Source: Mumia flava
GTDB taxonomy: Bacteria; Actinomycetota; Actinomycetes; Propionibacteriales; Nocardioidaceae
Length of the DNA stretch: 64,000 bases
Assembly: GCF_002797495.1 (NCBI RefSeq)
Contig: NZ_PGEZ01000001.1
Span: forward strand, 1,922,001 to 1,986,000
Direction: 5' to 3'
Position numbers and translations under genes: made by a program. Shown piece by piece: positions 40,565 to 48,079 of this stretch. The notes below the pieces were generated by a model. That model was given only the letters and a program-made list of their open reading frames with translations, ran no database searches and was not told the DNA's origin. Every line of letters begins with the position of its first letter. Position 1 is the stretch's first letter.

Positions 40565-41344
40565 GTGAAGCCGTTCCTGCTGCTCAGCATCCGGGCGGAC
40601 GACGCCGCCGCGGACGACGAGTACGCAGCGTTCCTGCGGTTCAGCGGTCTCGAGCCGTCGGACCTGCATCGTCACCGGCTCGATCGCGACCCGCTGCCGC
40701 CGTTCGACCTCGAGGCCTTCGCCGGGATCGTCCTCGGCGGCGGGCCGTACAACGCGAGCGACCCGGAGCACCAGAAGAGCCCCGCGCAGCGGCGCGCCGA
40801 AGAGGATCTCGCCCTCCTCCTCGATCGCGTGGTCGCCGCCGACTTCCCGTTCCTCGGTGCGTGCTACGGGATCGGAGCCCTGGGGACGCACCAGGGCGCC
40901 GTGGTCGACCGCACGTACGCCGAGCCGATCGGGTCGGTCCCGATCACGCTGACGGAGGACGGCTGCGCCGACGGGGTCTTCGGCGTGCTGCCGCGGCGGT
41001 TCGACGCGTTCGTCGGACACAAGGAGGCGATCACGTCGCTGCCGCCGCACGCCGTCCGGCTCGCCGGTTCGGCTGCGTGCCCCGTGCAGGCGTTCCGGGT
41101 CGGCCGGCACGTCTACGCCACGCAGTTCCACCCCGAGCTCGACGTGGACGGGCTGTGCCTGCGGATCGAGACGTACCGCCACGCCGGGTACTTCGACCCG
41201 TCGGAGGTCGACGCCCTGCTGGCGGTGGCACGGTCCAGCGTCGTGATGCACCCCACCGACGTGCTGCCGCGGTTCGTCCAGGTCGCCCGGGCGCGGTCGG
41301 CGCTGTTGCAGGAGCCCGCGTCGTCGCGCAGGCTCGGGGGATGA
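40565..41344 (+). CDS. Class I glutamine amidotransferase-like protein
   Basis: The 259-residue protein resembles GMP-synthase-type stand-alone amidotransferases. It has a nucleophile Cys in FLGACYGIG and a catalytic His and Glu in YATQFHPEL, and GGGPYNASD and GHKEAITSLP are typical. It probably transfers or hydrolyses an amide, or removes gamma-glutamyl groups; the substrate is unknown. The GTG at 40565 starts 38 bases after the ABC gene. The 3' end overlaps the HAD gene by 4 bases. Confidence 0.85.
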   Translation: MKPFLLLSIRADDAAADDEYAAFLRFSGLEPSDLHRHRLDRDPLPPFDLEAFAGIVLGGGPYNASDPEHQKSPAQRRAEEDLALLLDRVVAADFPFLGACYGIGALGTHQGAVVDRTYAEPIGSVPITLTEDGCADGVFGVLPRRFDAFVGHKEAITSLPPHAVRLAGSAACPVQAFRVGRHVYATQFHPELDVDGLCLRIETYRHAGYFDPSEVDALLAVARSSVVMHPTDVLPRFVQVARARSALLQEPASSRRLGG

Positions 41345-42030
41345 CCGCACCCAGCCGCGCACGAGCCGCCGTCCTGTTCGACGTCGACGGGACGCTGATC
41401 GACTCCAACTACCTGCACGTCTCCGCCTGGCACACCGCCTTCGCGCAGCACGGCATGGCGGTGGACGACTGGCGCACCCACCGGGCGATCGGGATGGACG
41501 GGGAGCGACTTCTCGACACCCTCGTGCCGGACGCCGACGAGGACGCACGCCGCGCGGTCAAGGAGGCGCACGCGGCGGAGTACGCGGCGCGGGCCGGGGA
41601 GCTGCGCGCGTTCACGGGAGCACGGGATCTGCTGTCCCGGTGCCAGGAGATCGGACTGGCCGTGGTGCTCGCCACCTCGGCGCCGCCCGACGAGCTCGAG
41701 CGGGCGCGGAGCGTGCTCGACTGCGACGACCTGGTCGATGCGGTGACGAGCGCCGACGACGTCGACGAGGCCAAGCCGGAACCGGGGATCGTCGAGGTCG
41801 CGCTCGAGCGCGCCGGGATCCCCGCCGAGCGGGCCGTGCTCGTGGGCGACGCCATGTGGGACGGTCACGCCGCGGTGCGCGCAGGCGTCACCTTCGTGGC
41901 CGTGCGGTCGGGCGGGGTCGGGACGGACGAGCTCCGGGACGCCGGAGCGGTCGAGGTCGTCGACGACGTCGCCTCCCTCGCGGACGGGCTCACCACGAGC
42001 GCCGTCGGAGCGCTCGCCCGTCGCCCCTGA
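41341..42030 (+). CDS. HAD-family hydrolase (phosphoglycolate phosphatase-like)
   Basis: The 229-residue protein has the nucleophile motif FDVDGTLID, motif II in LATSAPP, the lysine in EAKPEP and motif IV in VLVGDAMWD. An alpha-helical cap lies between motifs I and II. These are phosphomonoesterases of small metabolites; the substrate cannot be predicted. The ATG at 41341 overlaps the amidotransferase stop. Confidence 0.9.
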   Translation: MTAPSRARAAVLFDVDGTLIDSNYLHVSAWHTAFAQHGMAVDDWRTHRAIGMDGERLLDTLVPDADEDARRAVKEAHAAEYAARAGELRAFTGARDLLSRCQEIGLAVVLATSAPPDELERARSVLDCDDLVDAVTSADDVDEAKPEPGIVEVALERAGIPAERAVLVGDAMWDGHAAVRAGVTFVAVRSGGVGTDELRDAGAVEVVDDVASLADGLTTSAVGALARRP

Positions 42031-42077
42031 CGGCGTGACGGTTGCCGCGACGCGCCGCCGCTGCGAGCATCCGACTC

Positions 42078-42890
42078 ATGACACCCCTCCCCAGCACCGC
42101 GCACGTCAGCACCCGCCCGGGTCGTCACGACGATCTCGCCGTGCACCACTGGCCGAACCCGCAGGCGACCTGGATCGCCGTGCTCGTGCACGGCTACGGC
42201 GAGCACCTCGGCCGGTACGAGGAGGTGGCGCGCCGCCTCGGCGACGACGGGGCGCTGGTGGTCGGACCGGATCACGTCGGGCACGGGCGCTCCGGCGGGG
42301 AACGTGTCTCGATCGCCGACTTCGAGCCCGTGGTCGACGATCTGCACGACGTCGTCGCGGACGCCCGTGCGGACCATCCGGGCCTGCCGGTCGTGCTGAT
42401 CGGACACTCGATGGGTGGGATGATCGCCGCTCGCTACGCGCAGCGCTACGGTGACGGCCTGTCCGCGTTGATCCTCTCGGGTCCGGTGCTCGGGTCGTGG
42501 GCCGCCCTCGCCCTGGCCGACCTGCCGGAGATCCCGGAGATCCCGATCGACGTCGCGACGCTCTCGCGCGACCCGGCGGTCGGTGAGGCGTACAGCAACG
42601 ATCCGCTGGTGTGGCACGGGACGTTCCGGCGGGAGACGCTGCTCGCGCTGAGGTCCGAGCTGGAGCTGATCACCGAGGCGGGCGACCTCGGCGACCTGCC
42701 GACGCTGTGGATGCACGGGTCGGAGGACGAGCTGGTGCCGATCGACGCGACGCGAGCAGGGATCGAGGCGATCCGAGGAACCGACCTCACCGAGCGGATC
42801 TACCCCGGGGCGCGGCACGAGATCTTCAACGAGACGAACCGAGCGGACGTGCTGGCGACCACCACCGCGTTCGCTCTCGAGCACGTGTAG
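42078..42890 (+). CDS. Alpha/beta hydrolase (monoacylglycerol lipase-like)
   Basis: The 270-residue serine hydrolase has an oxyanion segment LVHGYGEHLGRYEEVAR and nucleophile elbow GHSMGG. The likely acid is in GSEDELV and the histidine in ARHEIFNE, the order and spacing of monoacylglycerol lipases. The ATG at 42078 removes 12 unrelated residues from the longest reading frame. It is followed 5 bases later by a GDSL/SGNH hydrolase gene, suggesting a small lipolytic pair. Confidence 0.9.
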   Translation: MTPLPSTAHVSTRPGRHDDLAVHHWPNPQATWIAVLVHGYGEHLGRYEEVARRLGDDGALVVGPDHVGHGRSGGERVSIADFEPVVDDLHDVVADARADHPGLPVVLIGHSMGGMIAARYAQRYGDGLSALILSGPVLGSWAALALADLPEIPEIPIDVATLSRDPAVGEAYSNDPLVWHGTFRRETLLALRSELELITEAGDLGDLPTLWMHGSEDELVPIDATRAGIEAIRGTDLTERIYPGARHEIFNETNRADVLATTTAFALEHV

Positions 42891-42895
42891 GCCCG

Positions 42896-43663
42896 GTGTA
42901 CGCGCGCTTCGTCGCCCTGGGCGACAGCACGACCGAGGGCGTCGGCGACGAGCCGTACCGCGACGGCACTCCGAGCGGGTGGGCTGATCGTCTCGCGGTC
43001 CGGATGGCACGGGCCTGGCCCGGGCTGCGGTACGCGAACCTGGCGGTCCGCGGCACGGTGACCCGTCAGGTCCGGACCCACCAGGTCGGTCCCGCCTGCG
43101 CTCTCGAGCCGGATCTCGCCAGCGTCCTGGTCGGGATGAACGACCTTATCCGGCCGCGCTTCGACGGGGGCACGGTCGCCGCCGACATCGACGCGGTCGC
43201 GGCGCGGTTGCGCGACGCCGGTGCGGACGTCCTCCTGATGACCTTCCCCGATCTGTCGAGCGTCTCGCCGGTCGGTCGACTGCTGAGAGGTCGGGTCGAC
43301 GACCTCTCCGACCGGATCCGGGAGATCGCGAGCCGACGTGGGGCGCTGCTGCTCGACGCCGCCGCCGTCCCCGCCGCCGGCGACCCCCGGGTGTGGGCGG
43401 ACGACCGCCTGCACCTCAACCCGGAGGGTCACCTGCTGCTGGCCGACGCGATGGCCGACCTGGTGGGTGTCCCCGGTGCCGACGACCGCTGGCGTCACCC
43501 GCTCCCGCCACCACCGGCCCGCAGGATCGCCGAGCGTGCGCTCGGTGAGGCTGCGTGGTTCGGCACGCACGTCGGCCCGTGGCTGGGGCGACGTCTGAGC
43601 GGCCGGTCGTCCGGGGACGGCCGGGTCGCCAAGCGACCGCACCTGACGTCGGTCGAGACCTGA
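42896..43663 (+). CDS. SGNH/GDSL-family hydrolase
   Basis: The 255-residue protein opens with block I (FVALGDSTTEGVGDEP, Ser nucleophile). It continues with the NLAVRG Gly, the GMND Asn block and the C-terminal DDRLHLNPEGH block with catalytic Asp and His. SGNH enzymes are esterases or acyltransferases. The GTG at 42896 lies 5 bases after the lipase-like gene. The C-terminal extension (about 205-255) is basic and lacks a signal for export. Confidence 0.87.
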   Translation: MYARFVALGDSTTEGVGDEPYRDGTPSGWADRLAVRMARAWPGLRYANLAVRGTVTRQVRTHQVGPACALEPDLASVLVGMNDLIRPRFDGGTVAADIDAVAARLRDAGADVLLMTFPDLSSVSPVGRLLRGRVDDLSDRIREIASRRGALLLDAAAVPAAGDPRVWADDRLHLNPEGHLLLADAMADLVGVPGADDRWRHPLPPPPARRIAERALGEAAWFGTHVGPWLGRRLSGRSSGDGRVAKRPHLTSVET

Positions 43664-43669
43664 GGTCGG

Positions 43670-43831
43670 TCAGCGGCCGAGCAGTCGTCCGAGGAGGCCG
43701 GGTCGTTGCTCGGAGTCGTGCCCCGCGCAGCGGCGGTCAGCAGGGACGTTGCGCATCACGTCGTCGACGTGGCGTCCACATCCGGTCCAGGTGGTCTTGC
43801 CACAGGTCCGGCAGGTGGCGGGCTGGCACAT
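43670..43831 (-). CDS. 53-residue Cys-rich zinc-ribbon-like protein
   Basis: The product begins MCQPATCRTCGKTTWTGCGR and continues with HVDDVMRNVP and RRCAGH. Its cysteines are arranged as CxxxxCxxC, then a lone C and a CxGH, a pattern of a widespread small bacterial protein of unknown function. The ATG at 43831 has AAGGAG upstream. It follows the CsoR-family gene by 46 bases on the same strand and is likely the third gene of the sulfur-reductase operon. The cysteines could bind metal or react with sulfane sulfur. Confidence 0.8.
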   Translation of the reverse strand: MCQPATCRTCGKTTWTGCGRHVDDVMRNVPADRRCAGHDSEQRPGLLGRLLGR

Positions 43832-43877
43832 GGGGTGCTCCTTCGGCTCGGGTCGAACGGGTCGGGGGGTCGCGCGG

Positions 43878-44153
43878 TCAGGCCAGCATGAGGAAGAGCT
43901 TCTCGAGCTCGTCGGTGGTGAGCCCGTCCTCGTCGGTCGCGGCCTGCTCGGGGTCGGCGATGCAGTCCTTCAGTGCCGTGGAGACGATCGCGAACCCGGC
44001 GCGGTCCAGCGCACTCGAGACGGCGGCGAGCTGGGTGACCACGTCGCGGCACCGACCGCCGGTCTCGACAGCGGTGATCACCGCGTCCAGCTGGCCGCGG
44101 GCCCGCTTGAGCCGGTTCAGGATCTTGCGCTGGGTCTCGGCATCGGTGGCCAT
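43878..44153 (-). CDS. CsoR/CstR-family (DUF156) transcription regulator
   Basis: The 91-residue all-helical regulator shows NRLKRARGQLDAV and GGRCRDVVTQLAAV. The cysteines at 35 and 64 keep the 29-residue separation of the family, but the copper-binding histidine position (60) is Ala. Loss of that His with both Cys retained is the hallmark of persulfide-sensing CstR rather than copper-sensing CsoR. The neighbouring CoA-disulfide reductase-rhodanese gene supports this. The ATG at 44153 follows GAGGAGA. It probably represses its own operon through the palindrome at 45917-45930. Confidence 0.9.
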   Translation of the reverse strand: MATDAETQRKILNRLKRARGQLDAVITAVETGGRCRDVVTQLAAVSSALDRAGFAIVSTALKDCIADPEQAATDEDGLTTDELEKLFLMLA

Positions 44154-44190
44154 GGGGTCTCCTCGGTCGGTGGCGGGCAGGGCGTCGGCG

Positions 44191-45906
44191 TCACGACGCT
44201 CGGGCGAGCGGGTCGTCGGTGGTGAGGATCTGGTCGGCCGTCGCAGCGAGCGTCGCTCGCAGGGTCAGCATGCCGCCGGACAGCGAGGCCGAGTCGAGTC
44301 CCGCCTGCGCCAGGATCCGATGGGCCAGGTGCGAGCGGACCCCGGATCCGCACAGGGTGCGGACCGGGCGTCCACCCGCCGCCGAACGCACCTCGGAGAT
44401 GCGCTCGCGCAGGTCGGTGTGGGGGACGTTCACCGACCCGGGCAGGTGGCCGGAGGCGAACTCCGCCTCGCTGCGCACGTCCAGGACCAGCGAGGTCCGC
44501 AGCGTGTCCTCGAGCTCGTCGGCGTACCAGAGCCGCAGGGTCCCGTCGAGAACGTTCGAGCCGACCAGCCCGGCGAGGTTCACCGGGTCCTTGGCCTGCC
44601 CGTACGGCGGGGCGTACGCGAGGTCGAGGTCGATGAGGTCGGCGACGGTCGCGTGGTTGCGCAACGCGGTCGCGAGCACGTCGATGCGCTTGTCGACCCC
44701 GGACGAACCGACGGCCTGGGCCCCGAGGAGCAGCCCGTCGCCCGCACGGACGTGCACGACCAGGTGGAGGGGCTCGGCACCGGGGAAGTATCCGGCGTGG
44801 TGGAGCGGATGGAGGTGCAGGGTGTGCACGGCGATCCCGGCCTCGGCGACGGCGCGCCGGCTCGCGCCGGTCGTCGCCGCGGTCAGGTCGCCGACACGCA
44901 CGACGGTCGTGCCGAGTGGAGCGGGGATCGGTCGGCTCGCGTCCGGACCGCGCACGATCGCGTCGGCGACGAGGCGGCCGGCACGGTTCGCCGGGCCGGC
45001 CAGCGCGACGGGACGGCGCAGGCCGGTGACGGCGTCGGTGCTCGCGACGGCGTCGCCGACGGCCCACACGTCGGGCAGGTTCGTCCGTCCGTGCTCGTCG
45101 GTCACCACGGCGCCGCGCTCGCACACGACCCCCGCGGCCTCGAAGGTCTCGGTGTCCGGCCGCACGCCCGCGGAGAGCACGATCAGGTCCGCCTCCAGCA
45201 CGGTCCCGTCAGCGAGCAGGACCTCGTCGCCGCCCTCGCGCGGCACGATCTCGGTGGCCGCGGTGCCAGGACGGGTCCGGACGCCGATCCGGCCGAGCTC
45301 GGCGGCGACGAGGTGCGCCAGCTCCGGGTCGAGCGCGGGAAGCACGTGAGGAGCGACGTCGACCAGCTCGACCTCGAGCCCACGCCCGGCCAGCGCCTCG
45401 GCGGCCTCCACCCCGATGAACCCGGCACCGAGCACGACCGCACGACGCGCGCCGTCGTCCACGCGCTCGCGCAGCGTGATCGCGTCGTCGACCGTCCGCA
45501 GGGTGCGGACGCGCGGTGAGTCCAACCCGCGGATCGCCGGCCGCACCGCACGGGCACCAGGGGAGAGGACGAGGGTGTCGTACGGGAGCTCGTGCGTGCC
45601 GCTCGCGGTCCGGACCGTGACCGTCTTCGCCCGTGCGTCGAGCGCCACGACGTCGTGCCCCGTCCGGACATCCAGGTCGAGGGCGGCGCGCAGGCTCTGC
45701 GGAGTCTGGACCAGCAGGGCCGCCGCGTCGTCGATCTCACCGCCGACGTGGTACGGCAGGCCGCAGTTCGCGAACGAGACGTGCTCGCCGCGCTCGAGCA
45801 CCGTGATCTCGGCACGCTCGTCGAGCCGGCGGGCACGGGCGGCGCAGCTCATGCCGCCGGCGACGCCACCGACGACCACGATCCGATGCTCCGGGGAGTC
45901 GCTCAT
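44191..45906 (-). CDS. CoA-disulfide/persulfide reductase fused to rhodanese
   Basis: The 571-residue flavoprotein has an FAD/NAD(P) disulfide-reductase core (IVVVGGVAGGMSCAARARR, redox Cys48 in FANCGLPYHVGG, VVLGAGFIGVEAAEAL). A C-terminal rhodanese domain (about 465-560) has active-site Cys519 in LCGSGVRS. Such fusions reduce CoA disulfide, CoA persulfide or polysulfide with NAD(P)H, and the rhodanese half moves sulfane sulfur. It is the first gene of an operon with the CstR-like regulator and a Cys-rich small protein. The ATG at 45906 sits where transcription should begin, so the mRNA is probably leaderless. Confidence 0.9.
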   Translation of the reverse strand: MSDSPEHRIVVVGGVAGGMSCAARARRLDERAEITVLERGEHVSFANCGLPYHVGGEIDDAAALLVQTPQSLRAALDLDVRTGHDVVALDARAKTVTVRTASGTHELPYDTLVLSPGARAVRPAIRGLDSPRVRTLRTVDDAITLRERVDDGARRAVVLGAGFIGVEAAEALAGRGLEVELVDVAPHVLPALDPELAHLVAAELGRIGVRTRPGTAATEIVPREGGDEVLLADGTVLEADLIVLSAGVRPDTETFEAAGVVCERGAVVTDEHGRTNLPDVWAVGDAVASTDAVTGLRRPVALAGPANRAGRLVADAIVRGPDASRPIPAPLGTTVVRVGDLTAATTGASRRAVAEAGIAVHTLHLHPLHHAGYFPGAEPLHLVVHVRAGDGLLLGAQAVGSSGVDKRIDVLATALRNHATVADLIDLDLAYAPPYGQAKDPVNLAGLVGSNVLDGTLRLWYADELEDTLRTSLVLDVRSEAEFASGHLPGSVNVPHTDLRERISEVRSAAGGRPVRTLCGSGVRSHLAHRILAQAGLDSASLSGGMLTLRATLAATADQILTTDDPLARAS

Positions 45907-45912
45907 GCGTCG

Positions 45913-45940
45913 ATATTACCCCCCGGGGTATCGCTTTCAA
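45913..45940 (-). promoter_or_regulatory. Promoter with CsoR/CstR-type operator for the sulfur operon
   Basis: On the minus strand TTGAAA (45940-45935) and TAATAT (45918-45913) are 16 nt apart, an unusually good sigma-70-like promoter for this DNA. Between them TACCCC-CC-GGGGTA (45917-45930) forms a G-tract palindrome typical of CsoR-family operators. The -10 box ends 6 bases before the ATG, predicting a leaderless mRNA. Confidence 0.75.
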
Positions 45941-46047
45941 GCCCGTCGGGCTGAGACCCGCCGTCCCGCGCGTGCAACCGGGCGCGCGGTGAGTCCTCGG
46001 CGGGACTACCTTCGCGATATCCCCCGCACACCGGGGAGGTGCTCGCG

Positions 46048-46632
46048 ATGCGACAGAGGCTGGGGGCCGCGCTGCTGGCAGTCGTGCTGCTCGCGGGATG
46101 CGGCGGCGAGGACGGCGGCACCGACGACGGGGACGGCGGGTCCGGGAACGGCGGCGGGTCGGGCGGCGGGAGCGGCGGAGGAGGAGGCGGTGGGGGAGGC
46201 GGTGGGGGAGCCACCGGGTCCCCGATCGACGTCCCGAGCGTGCCCGACCCCGGACAACCGCTCGCCGGCCTCGAGGACGCGATCCGCGGGGTCGTCGTCG
46301 ACGCCTGCGGGGACGGCACCGAGTGCGTCGAGATCGTGTGGGGCGACGGGCCCTGCTACCAGGGCTTCGACCCGCCCGGCGGGACCGAGATCGAGCGTGG
46401 CTCCACCCTCCAGGTCGTGACCGACGACTCCTGCGGCACGGACGAGGGTGACGGCACGGACGACGGGGACGGCACCGACGACGGCGACGGCACCGACGAC
46501 GGCGGCACGGACGACGGCGGCACGGACGACGGTGAGGCACCCGCGGAGCAGAGCGTCGACGAGGGCGACGGTGGAGAGATCACCGAGGGCCTCGGTCATC
46601 CGAGCGACAGCGCGCCGGTGGAGGCGCGGTGA
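46048..46632 (+). CDS. Low-complexity lipoprotein
   Basis: The 194-residue protein has a lipoprotein signal (LLAVVLLAGC, Cys about 18). It then has a glycine-rich linker (about 30-55), a short folded region with four cysteines (about 60-125; VDACGDGTEC, GDGPCYQG, DDSCGTDEG) and Asp/Gly/Thr repeats (GTDDGD units). No family is recognised. The ATG at 46048 fits GGGGAGG 8 bases upstream better than the GTG at 46039. It overlaps the next membrane-protein gene by 4 bases, so the two probably act together at the cell surface. Confidence 0.78.
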   Translation: MRQRLGAALLAVVLLAGCGGEDGGTDDGDGGSGNGGGSGGGSGGGGGGGGGGGGATGSPIDVPSVPDPGQPLAGLEDAIRGVVVDACGDGTECVEIVWGDGPCYQGFDPPGGTEIERGSTLQVVTDDSCGTDEGDGTDDGDGTDDGDGTDDGGTDDGGTDDGEAPAEQSVDEGDGGEITEGLGHPSDSAPVEAR

Positions 46633-47528
46633 CCGACGCCGAGACGGACACCACGGTCACCGTCTCGCGGCTCGCGCGGATCGTCGGGCAGGTCGTCGCC
46701 CCCGTCACCCTGCTGACGGCGCTGCTCTTCTTCTTCGGCTGGTCGCGCGCGGCGGCGCTCTTCGGCTACTTCGGGCTCGACACGACGGTTCTCCACCTGA
46801 GCACGACCGACTACCTCCTCGGCGCCCAGGACGGCCTGTTCGTACCGGTCGCCGTGGTGGCCCTGCTGACGGTGGGAGCGAGCTGGGTCGTCGCGGTCGC
46901 CCCCGATGCCCTCCGTCGTGTCCTCACCGCGCGCGCGACACCGGCGGTCGCTCTGGTCCTCGGTGCGTTGCTCACCCTCGAAGGGATCCTCGGTCTGTTC
47001 GGGCGCGCTCCCGTGGACGGTCTCGTCGTGGCCCCGTTGTCGCTGGTCGCCGGCGTCCTCCTGCTCGCAGCGGTCCTGCGCGCGCGAGCGGCACGGGTGA
47101 CTCCGGCACAACGGCGGGCACGGGCGTTCGAGACGGTCGCGGTGTTCGTCGTCGTCGCGCTCGCGCTCTTCTGGGCCGTGGCCGACTACTCCGCCGCGGT
47201 CGGCCGGCAGCGCGCCGCCGACCTCGTGGATGGTCTCCCGACCGGACCGACCGTCCTCGTGCACAGCACCCGCGACCTGGGAATCCCGGCGGGCGAAGGC
47301 GTCCGGCTGTGCGAGGCGGACACGGCGGAGGTTCCGTCCGAGGACGAGGGCTACCGGCTGACGTACGCGGGCCTCGCCCTGCTGATCGTCGCCGGCGACC
47401 AGTACGTGCTGCTGCCGACCTCGTGGACGCGTGAGCGCGGGAGCACCTATCTGGTCGGTGTCTCCGACGAGGTCCGGCTCGACGTCCGACCCGCCGGAGC
47501 CGACGCGTCAGCGCCCGCAGGCTGCTGA
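46629..47528 (+). CDS. Polytopic membrane protein of unknown function
   Basis: The 299-residue protein has about five hydrophobic segments (about 20-45, 70-92, 102-125, 130-150, 172-192). A probably extracytoplasmic C-terminal domain (about 195-299) follows, with two cysteines. No family is recognised. The GTG at 46629 lies in a 4-base overlap with the lipoprotein gene. A tRNA-Ala lies 30 bases downstream on the other strand. Confidence 0.75.
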   Translation: MTDAETDTTVTVSRLARIVGQVVAPVTLLTALLFFFGWSRAAALFGYFGLDTTVLHLSTTDYLLGAQDGLFVPVAVVALLTVGASWVVAVAPDALRRVLTARATPAVALVLGALLTLEGILGLFGRAPVDGLVVAPLSLVAGVLLLAAVLRARAARVTPAQRRARAFETVAVFVVVALALFWAVADYSAAVGRQRAADLVDGLPTGPTVLVHSTRDLGIPAGEGVRLCEADTAEVPSEDEGYRLTYAGLALLIVAGDQYVLLPTSWTRERGSTYLVGVSDEVRLDVRPAGADASAPAGC

Positions 47529-47557
47529 ACCGGTGCGGGGCGACCCAGCACGACGGG

Positions 47558-47630
47558 TGGAGCTGAGGGGACTCGAACCCCTAACCCCCTGCTTGCAAAG
47601 CAGGTGCGCTACCAATTGCGCCACAGCCCC
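47558..47630 (-). tRNA. tRNA-Ala (TGC)
   Basis: The 73-nt cloverleaf has acceptor arms GGGGCTG/CAGCTCC (one G-U pair), anticodon TGC in CTTTGCAAG and T-loop GGTTCGAGTCC. The discriminator is A and CCA is not encoded. Confidence 0.96.
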
Positions 47631-47664
47631 TGGCACCGCGATCCGGAGACCGCGGGAACCGGTC

Positions 47665-47778
47665 TCAGACCTGGTCGGTGGCCTCCGACCACGGCTCCTC
47701 GGTCTTGCCGGACTTCTTCTTCTTCACAACGAAGAACACGCCCGCGGCAGCCACGAGCGCGACGATGATCTTCTTCAT
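47665..47778 (-). CDS. DLW-39 family small membrane protein
   Basis: The 37-residue peptide has one membrane-inserting segment (MKKIIVALVAAAGVFFVVKK) and ends EPWSEATDQV, matching the terminal D/E-L/P-W-x-E-A-T-D pattern of DLW-39 proteins. These are typically found beside tRNA-Ala and tRNA-Ile near gyrA in actinobacteria, as here. The ATG at 47778 follows GAGGAGA. Function unknown. Confidence 0.82.
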   Translation of the reverse strand: MKKIIVALVAAAGVFFVVKKKKSGKTEEPWSEATDQV

Positions 47779-47914
47779 CCGGGTCTCCTCACGATGGGTG
47801 CTGGGGGATCGGCGATCCCTCCCGGCGCGGCAGCGCCGGGCGACGACCGCCACCCGCAGACACGGTACCAGCGGGCCGGCCGCACCCGTAGGGTGCCCGG
47901 CCACGACGAAACGG

Positions 47915-47989
47915 TGGGCCTAACAGGACTTGAACCTGTGACCTCTTCCTTATCAGGGAAGCGCTCTAACCAAGCTGAGCTATAGGCCC
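47915..47989 (-). tRNA. tRNA-Ile (GAT)
   Basis: The 75-nt cloverleaf has acceptor arms GGGCCTA/TAGGCCC, anticodon GAT in CTGATAAG and T-loop GGTTCAAGTCC. The discriminator is A and CCA is not encoded. It lies 90 bases after the DUF3566 gene on the same strand. Confidence 0.96.
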
Positions 47990-48079
47990 CTCTCACCTGC
48001 TCAGGTGAGCCGACGGAGACTTTACCCGGTGACCCCGAGCGGCCCCAAATCGGGTCCGCCCGGGCTCACCGGACACAGG

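Noticed and set aside
46150-46215. Sequencing artefact in the Gly-rich stretch of the lipoprotein gene
   Set aside because: The frame stays open through both repeat tracts and joins properly to the overlapping downstream gene, so a real low-complexity linker is more likely.
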